A stretch of DNA of 13,398 nucleotides from an uncultured Campylobacter sp. (GCF_938030785.1 NZ_CALHIK010000102.1:1-13398); one strand, 5' to 3'; positions 1 through 5,351 are shown, numbered from the stretch's first letter. The notes: generated by a model from the letters alone, not told the origin. Numbers and translations: made by a program.

Positions 1-2
1 TA

Positions 3-128
3 AAATACAAAAATTCTAGCGACGGCGTGCAGAGAAATTTTGAAGCGATTTCGGAATTTTCTAAAGATATGTCAAAAGGCGAGGAGAAATCATCGAAGTG
101 GAAGAGCAAGGTCTTGGAGGATAAATAG
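3..128 (+). CDS. C-terminal tail of an unidentified protein (cut by the left edge)
   Basis: One plus-strand frame is open from the window edge to a TAG at 126-128 and gives about 41 hydrophilic, lysine- and glutamate-rich residues (KYKNSSDGVQRNFEAISEFS followed by KDMSKGEEKSSKWKSKVLED and a final K). The composition looks like a real protein end rather than chance: no hydrophobic runs, amphipathic, charged. The other two plus frames are interrupted. It is followed by about 170 bp of tandem repeats and then a strong plus-strand intrinsic terminator, consistent with a transcript ending here. I do not recognise the family, and too little is visible to assign a function. The start lies outside the window. 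Confidence 0.45.
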   Translation, partial: KYKNSSDGVQRNFEAISEFSKDMSKGEEKSSKWKSKVLEDK

Positions 129-280
129 CCTGGCTTGGGTTTCTTTGCGTTGATCTAACTTGGGCTTTGCCGGCTTATTTCGGAGCTTCGCTAAATTTAG
201 CTTTTGATTCTGCCGATTTTAGCCTCGGACTTCGCCAAATTTAGCTTTTGACTCCGCTAAATTTAGACTTGGTTTTGAAT
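127..280. repeat. Degenerate 22-bp tandem repeat, about seven units
   Basis: Units begin near 127, 149, 171, 193, 215, 237 and 259. The clearest are 193-214, 215-236, 237-258 and 259-280, which start AAATTTAG or GATTTTAG and mostly end in a YTYYGC word (TTCTGC, CTTCGC, CTCCGC). Earlier copies end CTTTGC, CTTTGC and CTTCGC at nearly the same spacing. The period is 22 bp, not a multiple of three, so it is not a coding repeat. The units abut without spacers, which rules out a CRISPR array. The array starts at the stop codon of the upstream partial gene and its last elements run into the terminator stem at 300. Confidence 0.6.
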
Positions 281-299
281 CCCCTTAATCTTAACCTCC

Positions 300-340
300 G
301 GCTCTGCGTCGTAGCTTTTGCGGCGCAGAGCCTTTTATTT
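300..340 (+). terminator. Intrinsic terminator after the left-edge partial gene
   Basis: A perfect 9-bp GC-rich stem, GGCTCTGCG (300-308) with CGCAGAGCC (324-332), encloses a 15-nt loop and is followed directly by TTTTATTT (333-340). The T-tract is on the plus-strand side only, so it acts on plus-strand transcripts, presumably that of the partial gene ending at 128. Confidence 0.8.
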
Positions 341-418
341 AAATTTCGAATTTTTTGCGCCGCATACAGCTTCTGTTAAAATTTTTACTTTTCTACGGCT
401 TCTACGACGGCCGCATCG

Positions 419-506
419 CAAAGCGGCATGTTCAGTCCAAACCTATCGCGGGTTCGGACAGCGGCGGCGGCGCGAGGTACCTCAAAGCGGCATGTTTAGT
501 CCAAAC
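419..506. repeat. 24-bp direct repeat, two copies 64 bp apart
   Basis: Copies at 419-442 and 483-506 share the core CAAAGCGGCATGTT and AGTCCAAAC with a single mismatch (C or T at the fifteenth base). Each is followed closely by a CTATCGC word. The two copies lie downstream of the membrane-protein gene on its own strand and are not in a convincing reading frame. Confidence 0.75.
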
Positions 507-524
507 AGCGCCTATCGCTACGGC

Positions 525-549
525 GCGGCGCGTTTAAATTTAACGCCGC
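525..549 (-). terminator. GC-rich hairpin just past the membrane-protein stop (weak terminator candidate)
   Basis: GCGGCG (525-530) pairs with CGCCGC (544-549) around a 13-nt AT-rich loop, 12 nt beyond the minus-strand stop codon of the gene at 562-1155. There is no T-tract on the minus-strand side, so it may be an mRNA 3'-end stabiliser or a Rho-dependent end instead. Confidence 0.3.
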
Positions 550-561
550 GATCTACCGCCT

Positions 562-1155
562 CTAGCGCCATGGATCCTGCGAGCTTCGGGAGCTCTTTAT
601 ACCGAGCCATGCGGCGAGCAGTACGGCGGGCAGGACGATTTCCGACAACGCGTTTGCTACCCCGATGCATTTTACGACGCCACTTGTTATGAGGGTCGGT
701 GTTAGTATTTCAAGCATGCCGTGGAGGAAGTTTACGGCGACTTTGGTAGCGAGCAGCACGGCGTACACGGCGAAAAACACGCAACCCGTATCGGCGCGCA
801 ATTTAAAATTTATGACTATCCACGCTATCGCGATGCCAAGCAGTAAAAACGACATACCGATGTCGATCAAGCCCAAGAAGGATTTGTCTATCACATAAAG
901 AGCTATGCTGCATAGCAGCGCCAAAAGCACGGCGTTGTAAGTGTATTTGAAGATCGTAAAGACGTTCGAGCCCGAGAGCCTTTGGACGTTTGCGATCGCG
1001 TCGTAGAGAAAGACGAAGGCAAGAAGCCGCGCGAGCACCCGCACTATCTTTAAAAATTCCGGCTCGCCCTTTATAAAATACGTCGCGCCCGCAGCCAAAA
1101 TACATATCGCACCGAGCGCGCCTTGTAACTTCGCTCTTTTTAAAATTTTCTCCAT
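562..1155 (-). CDS. Multi-pass membrane protein of unknown function
   Basis: The 197-residue product is dominated by hydrophobic segments at roughly residues 12-28, 38-56, 71-89, 93-116, 124-142 and 170-187, so about six membrane passes in the inner membrane. The N-terminus (MEKILKRAKL) is basic and there is no cleavable signal. The C-terminus is short, charged and probably cytoplasmic (KSSRSSQDPWR). Cysteines near 19, 82, 125 and 163 are scattered and do not form a recognisable motif. I do not recognise the family; the size and topology do not by themselves point to a transporter. The ATG at 1153-1155 is preceded by GTAGAGAAA, only a modest Shine-Dalgarno sequence. It stands alone, flanked by repeat-rich gaps on both sides. 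Confidence 0.75.
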   Translation of the reverse strand: MEKILKRAKLQGALGAICILAAGATYFIKGEPEFLKIVRVLARLLAFVFLYDAIANVQRLSGSNVFTIFKYTYNAVLLALLCSIALYVIDKSFLGLIDIGMSFLLLGIAIAWIVINFKLRADTGCVFFAVYAVLLATKVAVNFLHGMLEILTPTLITSGVVKCIGVANALSEIVLPAVLLAAWLGIKSSRSSQDPWR

Positions 1156-1185
1156 TTTCTCTACTTTTAAAATTTACTCGCATCC

Positions 1186-1226
1186 GCTCTGCGGCGCGAT
1201 CATGCGATTAGACGCAACGGCAGAGC
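1186..1226 (-). repeat. Inverted repeat upstream of the membrane-protein gene
   Basis: GCTCTGC (1186-1192) and GCAGAGC (1220-1226) form a 7-bp perfect stem around a 27-nt loop, 31 bp upstream of the ATG at 1155. The same 7-mer arms form the core of the terminator at 300-332 on the other side of that gene. It would lie in the 5' leader or promoter region of the membrane-protein transcript. No T-tract follows on the minus strand, so it is not an intrinsic terminator in that direction. Confidence 0.5.
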
Positions 1227-1255
1227 ACGAGTGCTTGTTTTTTGGTGAACAGCTC

Positions 1256-1422
1256 GCGTTTTGCGCAGACGAAGCGCGCTTTACGCAGGCAGGTAGTGCG
1301 TTTTGCGCAACTAAAGAGCACTAAGCGCAGATAGGGCGTGCGTTTTATGCAGACGAGGCGCCGGTTTTGACGGACGGAGTGCATTTTACGCAGATGAGGC
1401 GCGCTCCGCGCGGGGTTTTACA
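1256..1422. repeat. Degenerate 42-bp tandem repeat, four units
   Basis: Units start at 1256, 1298, 1340 and 1381 (spacing 42, 42, 41) with the shared head GCRTTTTRYGCAGAYGARGCGC; the second unit diverges after the first 12 bases. Forty-two bases equal fourteen codons. In one plus-strand frame the first three heads read AFCADEAR, AFCATKEH and AFYADEAP, but a TAA in unit two and a 1-nt slip before unit four break that frame. Confidence 0.6.
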
Positions 1423-1470
1423 CCTATGAAGGGCGCTCGCGCGGGCAGGGCGTCCTTGCGCGCATGAAAT

Positions 1471-1664
1471 GAAATTTACCCGCGCCTTGCTTTGCGGCAC
1501 ATCTCGTGGTGCGAATGGCGCTTTGCTCTGCCGCGGCTAGGTAAAATTTACGAGCCATGCTCGCTTCTTGTCGCGAGATATCGCAGCGCAGCACGAAATT
1601 TTACCGCGCCCGCTTTGTGCCGCAGATCGTCGCAGCGCCGAGGTTGAAATTTTACCGCACCGAG
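1471..1664. repeat. Dispersed GAAATTTTACCGC element, three copies
   Basis: Related elements start at 1471 (GAAATTTACCCGCGCC), 1595 (GAAATTTTACCGCGCC) and 1646 (GAAATTTTACCGCACC). The first two remain similar for about 43 bp, including GCTTTG and a GCASATC word. Spacing is irregular (124 and 51 bp), so this is a dispersed repeat rather than a tandem array. Confidence 0.45.
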
Positions 1665-1934
1665 AAATCGTCTTACGCAAATCATCGCGGCACAAACTAT
1701 CACAAACTATCACGCAGCTTACGCACCCCGTGCCGCGCATGACTAAAATTTAGGCGATGCGCGCACGAGCGAGCTGGCTCTATATTCGTCCGACTTAAAA
1801 TTTAGCCGCATCCGCAGTGTCGAGTGCTGAGCGACTTTATAAGCAATTTCGCGGTAAAGAAATTCGACGATCAAAATTTTATCCCGCCGCAAAGCCGCAA
1901 CTATTTAACCGGCTTCGCGGTTGTCTTTGTGCTA

Positions 1935-2531
1935 CTACAGCCTACCTAGCGCTTTTTGGGCGTATTCGTTACCGCCGGCAGCTCCGCGTCTGTAGAGCTC
2001 TCTGGCTTTATTCAGATCCCTTGCGACGCCGTAGCTGTTCTCGTAGCATATAGCTAGATCGGTTAGAGCCTGCGCATTATTTTTTTCGGCGGCTCTTTGT
2101 ATATATACGAGAGCCTTTTTATAATCCCTTGTATAATATATCCCGTTTAGATACATATTGCCTATCATCGCATCGGCCTGCACATTGCCTAAATCGCTTG
2201 CTTTTTCGTACGCCTTAGCGGCTAGTTTATAATCCCTCATTAGATAGTAGATCCAACCCATATTTTTATAAGCGAGGCTGTCGTTTAGCTCCATACCCTT
2301 TTTATACCACTTTATCCCTTCGCCGTAGCTATCAAACCTAACCTCATAAAGATAGCCTATAAGCGTAGTAGCCCTACCGTCGCCCGCCTCGGCTAAAGGC
2401 TTGAGAAATGCCAAAGCCTCTTTATATCTTCCGCTCTCATCCAGTGTGTCAAATTTATTGTAATCGCTATCCGATATACCAAATGCCGTAGTAATCGCAA
2501 ATGCGCATAATGCCATTATCGTCTTTTTCAT
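1935..2531 (-). CDS. Secreted Sel1-like repeat (TPR-type) protein
   Basis: The 198-residue protein starts with a Sec signal peptide (MKKTIMALCAFAITTAFG), probably cleaved near residue 19-20, so the mature form is periplasmic. About four Sel1-like helical repeats follow, near residues 52-84, 85-117, 118-152 and 153-190; the last carries the typical pattern LAICYENSYGVARDLNKARE followed by LYRRGAAGGN. Sel1 repeats are protein-interaction scaffolds; no enzymatic motif is visible. Only two cysteines (9, 162) occur, so it is not one of the disulfide-rich Helicobacter/Campylobacter Hcp-type Sel1 proteins. The ATG at 2529-2531 is preceded by GGAGAATTAAG and lies 1 nt after the stop of the lipoprotein gene, so the two are surely co-transcribed. 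Two TAG codons in tandem (1937-1932) end the gene. Partner and process are unknown. Confidence 0.88.
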   Translation of the reverse strand: MKKTIMALCAFAITTAFGISDSDYNKFDTLDESGRYKEALAFLKPLAEAGDGRATTLIGYLYEVRFDSYGEGIKWYKKGMELNDSLAYKNMGWIYYLMRDYKLAAKAYEKASDLGNVQADAMIGNMYLNGIYYTRDYKKALVYIQRAAEKNNAQALTDLAICYENSYGVARDLNKARELYRRGAAGGNEYAQKALGRL

Positions 2532-2532
2532 C

Positions 2533-2934
2533 TTAATTCTCCAGTACTAGTAGGTCTTTAAATTTATGCTTGACGCTCCTTATCGCGTCGCCGTCCTCGG
2601 TATAGTCGGTGATATAGCCGTCTTTGTCGGTGGTGAAATAGATGTAGCCGTAAGTGCTGTAATTAACGCCTACTACGCTGCAGCCCCAGAAGTTGCACGA
2701 TCTCTCTACCGATAGTACTTCGCGCGGATCATATTGCAGATAGTATTTATTTGAAAACATGCCTATATCGATGTATGACCAGCCGCCGGTGTATTTCTCC
2801 ATATCTAGGATATGGCGACCTTTGAGCTGGGTTAGTTCTTTGTTTTCTAAAAAGAGGTTAGTGGGGCCAAGGCCGTGTTTGTTACATCCGACCAGCATGA
2901 AGGCACAGAAAAGGGGCAGGAAAAATTTTCGCAT
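2533..2934 (-). CDS. Small lipoprotein of unknown function
   Basis: The 133-residue product has a classical lipoprotein signal: basic MRK, a hydrophobic core, and lipobox LVGC with the lipidated cysteine at residue 17. The residue after it is Asn, which does not suggest inner-membrane retention. The mature part contains two further cysteines in SCNFWGCS (possible disulfide), several aromatic residues and an acidic stretch, DKDGYITDYTEDGD. I do not recognise the domain. The ATG at 2932-2934 was chosen because AAAGGAG lies seven bases upstream and the signal peptide starts there; the open frame runs further upstream without support. It is the first gene of a two-gene unit with the Sel1-repeat protein, 1 nt apart, and has a strong promoter directly upstream. 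Both products are exported, so a shared envelope role is plausible but inferred. Confidence 0.82.
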   Translation of the reverse strand: MRKFFLPLFCAFMLVGCNKHGLGPTNLFLENKELTQLKGRHILDMEKYTGGWSYIDIGMFSNKYYLQYDPREVLSVERSCNFWGCSVVGVNYSTYGYIYFTTDKDGYITDYTEDGDAIRSVKHKFKDLLVLEN

Positions 2935-2966
2935 TTTTGATCTCCTTTGTAAATTAATACGCCAAG

Positions 2967-2995
2967 ATTTTAGCAAAAACGTAAATTTAAGTCAA
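2967..2995 (-). promoter_or_regulatory. Sigma-70 promoter of the lipoprotein/Sel1 unit
   Basis: On the minus strand TTGACT (2995-2990), exactly 17 bp (2989-2973) and TAAAAT (2972-2967) form a near-consensus promoter. The predicted start is near 2960, giving a leader of about 26 nt with the AAAGGAG ribosome binding site. An A/T-only tract just upstream of the -35 (about 3000-3015) resembles an UP element. Confidence 0.75.
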
Positions 2996-3171
2996 TGAAA
3001 AAATAATTTTTGTTTAACGTATATGGGGCTCTAATTCGGCTTTAAAATTTTTAATCACAGTAGCGAGTAAAAGGGCGGTTTTTAATTTAGATAGTAAGGA
3101 TATAGCGGGCGTTTAAATTTACAATCTCGGCTTGAAATCGAGGAATTTTACTTCGCGTATAGACGCACTGA

Positions 3172-3298
3172 CGCTAGTCGTTTGGCTTGATTGTTGCCTG
3201 GCTTGGCTTGGTTGCAGCCTGAGTCGGCTTGACCGCTGTCCGACTTAGTTTAGTTTGATTTGTTTGCCGTCCGGCTTATCCGCCATTATCGACTAGCG
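3172..3298. repeat. GGCTT-rich stretch bounded by a 9-bp inverted repeat
   Basis: CGCTAGTCG (3172-3180) and CGACTAGCG (3290-3298) are perfect inverted copies separated by 109 bp. Inside, GGCTTG or GGCTTA recurs at 3184, 3200, 3205, 3226 and 3273, with GACTTA at 3242. A nested 6-bp stem, AGTCGG (about 3222-3227) with CCGACT (about 3240-3245), is also possible. It could be a folded RNA or a decayed element; there is no promoter or T-tract that decides. Confidence 0.4.
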
Positions 3299-3400
3299 CA
3301 AGCCGCTAATGTCGGCGAAAATTTTAAAATTTTATTCCCTCTGTTTAAAAAGCCGGCTTATGCTCCCTGCGGCGCGCCGCTTTAAAATTTTGAAATTTAC

Positions 3401-4234
3401 TTAAATTTCATCTTTGCCTATTTTGAAAACAAACATCTTGCATGCATTGCAAAAGGCGGGAATCAGGCTAAATAGGCGCCCTTTAAGACTCCAATGGCTT
3501 TTATACATTTTTAGCATTGCAGCCTCCCTGACGAATCTGATATGCGCGCTATCCCAGCCCTGCACCTCCGCGCCGCCGCCGATGCCCATTTTAAAGGGTG
3601 CGTTTTGCATGTGTTTCATCGCGTCGTGGCGCTTGGAGTCGAATTTTCTAACCGAAAACTCGCTCATAAAGTCGCTCAGCACGTAGCCGCGGAATTTTTG
3701 CGCAAGCGCGATAAAAAATTTTTTAAATTCCTCTTTCTTAAAATACATACTCACCCCCTCTAAAATGAATATGTAGCCCGCGTTGCCGTGCTTTGTGGCT
3801 AGCTCGTCCATCCACGAAAGATCCAGCATCGAGCGGGGCAGGCTGAAGTTGTTCTCCGCCTTGGGTAGCAGCGTGTCGCGTACGGCTATGACGTCGGGCA
3901 GATCGAGGTCGTAAAATAGGGCATTCGGCAGGACGTGTTGGAGCCTAAGCGGGCGGGTGTCGAGCCCCGCGCCAAGCTGCACGATGATAGGGCAGTCGAA
4001 CTCCGCCGCGAGCCGCAGCGTCTCGTCGTCGAAAAATTTCGCGCGGATCACCGTGCCTGTCTTGCTAAGGCGTGCGTCGTCGAATTTCGCAAAATCATAA
4101 TCGATCTGCTCTACGACGGCGCTTGAAAAGGGATCGTTTAGGATCGGATCCGCGTCTTTGAAATCCAGATGGCGCATATAGACGTTGATTAGTAGCGTCT
4201 CGGAAACGCTATCTTTAAAATTTGGCTTTTGCAT
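3401..4234 (-). CDS. SAM-dependent methyltransferase, leucine carboxyl methyltransferase / TcmP family
   Basis: The 277-residue protein shows the marks of this class I methyltransferase family: the SAM-binding loop VQLGAGLDTRPLRL (residues 85-98), the acidic DLDLPDV (109-115) after the second strand, and ILEGVSMYF (157-165), equivalent to the family's EGVLMYL motif. It is presumably cytoplasmic and transfers a methyl group from S-adenosylmethionine. Family members act on protein carboxyl termini, polyketides or other small carboxylates, so the substrate cannot be named. I chose the ATG at 4232-4234 because AAAGGAAAG lies just upstream; the longer frame to 4372 begins with TTG, lacks a ribosome binding site and adds 46 residues with no family match. 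It is divergent from the Crp/Fnr-type gene and stands alone in its transcript. Confidence 0.85.
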   Translation of the reverse strand: MQKPNFKDSVSETLLINVYMRHLDFKDADPILNDPFSSAVVEQIDYDFAKFDDARLSKTGTVIRAKFFDDETLRLAAEFDCPIIVQLGAGLDTRPLRLQHVLPNALFYDLDLPDVIAVRDTLLPKAENNFSLPRSMLDLSWMDELATKHGNAGYIFILEGVSMYFKKEEFKKFFIALAQKFRGYVLSDFMSEFSVRKFDSKRHDAMKHMQNAPFKMGIGGGAEVQGWDSAHIRFVREAAMLKMYKSHWSLKGRLFSLIPAFCNACKMFVFKIGKDEI

Positions 4235-4358
4235 ATCTTTCCTTTCTATCGTATCTATCGCGAGCGAGCTTTCGGCGCAGCGGCTATGCAAGGGCTTTTT
4301 AGATTGCGGCAGCCCATTCATCACAGATTTTACTCGCGGCGTGAAATTTATATTGATT

Positions 4359-4364
4359 ATTATA
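4359..4364 (-). promoter_or_regulatory. Possible -10 of the methyltransferase gene
   Basis: The minus strand reads TATAAT at 4364-4359 inside CTATATAATAATC, about 125 bp upstream of the chosen ATG. No good -35 is visible, which is common in Campylobacter. The implied leader of roughly 118 nt is long. A GGGCT/AGCCC hairpin could form in it. Confidence 0.4.
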
Positions 4365-4477
4365 TAGCGCAAAAGTTAAAAACCTGCTTTTGTGTCGAAA
4401 TCACCTATTTTGCAAACAGAGCGCACAGGAGAGCCTTTAAATTTAGATCGGCTCTCGACGCTTTAAGCTTGGTATTG

Positions 4478-4483
4478 TATAAT
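4478..4483 (+). promoter_or_regulatory. -10 element of the Crp/Fnr-type regulator gene
   Basis: A perfect TATAAT at 4478-4483 lies 24 bp upstream of the ATG at 4508, giving a short leader of about 18 nt that contains the ribosome binding site AAGGGAG. The -35 region has no clear consensus, as is usual for Campylobacter sigma-70 promoters. Confidence 0.65.
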
Positions 4484-4507
4484 CACCGGTTTAAGGGAGA
4501 AAATTTT

Positions 4508-5146
4508 ATGGAAAAATCGCGTTTGGGATTACTGCAAACCGAGGCTATCGCTACGCTTAGCGATGCGGAGCTCGCGTCATTCGAGCGCTCCGTCGTTAAA
4601 AAAGGCTATGTTTATTATAGCGATACCCCGAAGGTTTTTATTTTCAAAACCGGCTCTGCAAAGCTGTCGTTTTTCGAAGACGGCGAGGAGTTTATAATAA
4701 ACTATTTGCAAAAGGGCGGTATCACGATTTTAAATGAAATTTGCGCTTTAGAATTTTTGGAAGATAGCGAAATTTACACGATCGACGTGGACGGTTTGGG
4801 TGAAATTCTGCAAAACAAGGAATTTTGCGAAATTTATATAAAAATACTTACGAATATTATTTTGATGCAGCGCAAAATCACGCGCTCCATTCTTTTTGAA
4901 AACGCCAAGGGGCGGATCGCAAGCTTTTTGATCGAGCTTGCGAACGAACAAAATTTTCATCAAAATGGCTTTAAATACGTTTTTTTACCGTTTTCGCTTA
5001 AGGTTTTGGCGTCTTTTATAGGACTAAAGCGCCAAAGCACCAGCACCGCATTTAACGAGCTCGTGAAGGATAATGTCATCAAAAAGGTCAGCCAGCACGA
5101 GTTTTTGATTTTGGATTACAACAAGCTTCTGGATTACTGCGTCTAA
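4508..5146 (+). CDS. Crp/Fnr-family transcriptional regulator
   Basis: The 212-residue protein has the two-domain Crp/Fnr layout: an N-terminal cyclic-nucleotide-binding-like beta-roll (about residues 25-105, with FKTGSAKLSFFEDGEEFIIN), a long dimerisation helix (about 108-147) and a C-terminal winged helix-turn-helix (about 160-205, with SLKVLASFIGLKRQSTSTAF as the HTH). It has only three cysteines (79, 107, 211), so it lacks the four-cysteine iron-sulfur sensor of Fnr, and I see no clear cAMP-binding RxE signature. The effector is unknown. The ATG at 4508 was chosen because TTAAGGGAG precedes it; the frame upstream to 4229 is antisense to the methyltransferase. It is convergent with the hydrogenase operon end, making it a candidate regulator of formate/hydrogen metabolism by position only. 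Confidence 0.87.
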   Translation: MEKSRLGLLQTEAIATLSDAELASFERSVVKKGYVYYSDTPKVFIFKTGSAKLSFFEDGEEFIINYLQKGGITILNEICALEFLEDSEIYTIDVDGLGEILQNKEFCEIYIKILTNIILMQRKITRSILFENAKGRIASFLIELANEQNFHQNGFKYVFLPFSLKVLASFIGLKRQSTSTAFNELVKDNVIKKVSQHEFLILDYNKLLDYCV

Positions 5147-5228
5147 ATTTAGCGCAGACTTCGGTGCGGCGTAAATTTAAAATCTAAATTTAAAAATAGG
5201 CTAAATTTAAAGAGTTTGAAATTTAAAA

Positions 5229-5273
5229 GGCGCGAACCGTAATTTCAAATGCTTGAAATCAAAAGCTCGCGCC
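5229..5273 (-). terminator. Terminator of the hydrogenase operon
   Basis: On the minus strand GGCGCGA (5273-5267) pairs with TCGCGCC (5235-5229). A second inner stem, ATTTCAA (5259-5253) with TTGAAAT (5248-5242), closes a 4-nt loop, leaving a nearly symmetric internal loop. The minus-strand sequence after the stem is TTTTAAATTT. It lies 64 bp beyond the focA stop codon. Confidence 0.6.
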
Positions 5274-5297
5274 GAATGGGTTTTGATTGCGCGCTTT

Positions 5298-5351
5298 CTA
5301 AGGCGATTGCGCCCTAAATTTAAAGCGCGATCCGCCTTAGTCTTTCTTTTT
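5298..5351 (+). terminator. Terminator of the Crp/Fnr-type gene, overlapping the focA stop
   Basis: CTAAGGCG (5298-5305) pairs with CGCCTTAG (5333-5340), extended by GCGC (5309-5312) with GCGC (5325-5328) across a small internal loop. The plus-strand tail is TCTTTCTTTTT (5341-5351). The right arm includes the focA stop codon (5337-5339) and the tail is inside focA. On the minus strand no T-tract follows, so it works for the plus-strand gene. Confidence 0.55.

Larger units (their letters stand above)
129..561. other. 433-bp gap without a convincing gene
   Basis: This stretch holds the 22-bp tandem array, the intrinsic terminator at 300-340, a 24-bp direct repeat at 419-442/483-506 and a GC-rich hairpin at 525-549. 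Small open frames cross it on the plus strand (for example 318-692 and 355-537), but they have no ribosome binding site and basic, low-quality translations, and the longer one runs antisense into the membrane-protein gene. I see no RNA gene. Confidence 0.6.
1156..1934. other. 779-bp gene-free, GC-rich, repeat-rich gap
   Basis: No frame on either strand has a ribosome binding site and a plausible protein. Frames of about 60 codons near 1537-1753 overlap each other and read as basic low-complexity sequence. The gap contains a hairpin (1186-1226), a 42-bp degenerate tandem repeat (1256-1422), dispersed GAAATTTTACCGC elements (1471, 1595, 1646) and a doubled 10-mer CACAAACTAT (1691-1710). It could be decayed coding sequence or a repeat-expansion region. 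I cannot tell which. Confidence 0.6.
2935..3400. other. 466-bp gap between the lipoprotein and methyltransferase genes
   Basis: Apart from the promoter at 2967-2995, it holds no supportable gene. It contains a GGCTT-rich stretch bounded by a 9-bp inverted repeat (3172-3298), a short hairpin GCCG/CGGC near 3303-3315 followed by AAAATTTTAAAATTTT, and a 12-bp perfect palindrome GCGGCGCGCCGC at 3369-3380. On the minus strand, downstream of the methyltransferase, an AAGCCGGCTT palindrome followed by TTT (about 3356-3344) could end that transcript, but the stem is weak. Confidence 0.55.

Noticed and set aside
127..280. CRISPR-like array of 22-bp repeats
   Set aside because: The units abut with no spacers, are too divergent from each other, and no cas gene is visible.
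318..692. Plus-strand reading frame of 124 codons across the left gap
   Set aside because: It starts inside the terminator region, has no ribosome binding site, reads as arginine-rich low-quality sequence and overlaps the membrane-protein gene antisense.
803..1183. Minus-strand frame of 126 codons over the membrane-protein gene
   Set aside because: It is a frame-shifted shadow of the membrane protein; the composition is basic and irregular, while the other frame gives coherent membrane helices.
4235..4372. 46-residue N-terminal extension of the methyltransferase
   Set aside because: It begins with TTG without a ribosome binding site, contains a likely promoter, and adds no family motif; the ATG at 4234 has AAAGGAAAG upstream.
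4229..4507. N-terminal extension of the Crp/Fnr-type regulator
   Set aside because: It runs antisense through the methyltransferase start and its promoter; the ATG at 4508 has its own promoter and ribosome binding site and gives the normal family length.
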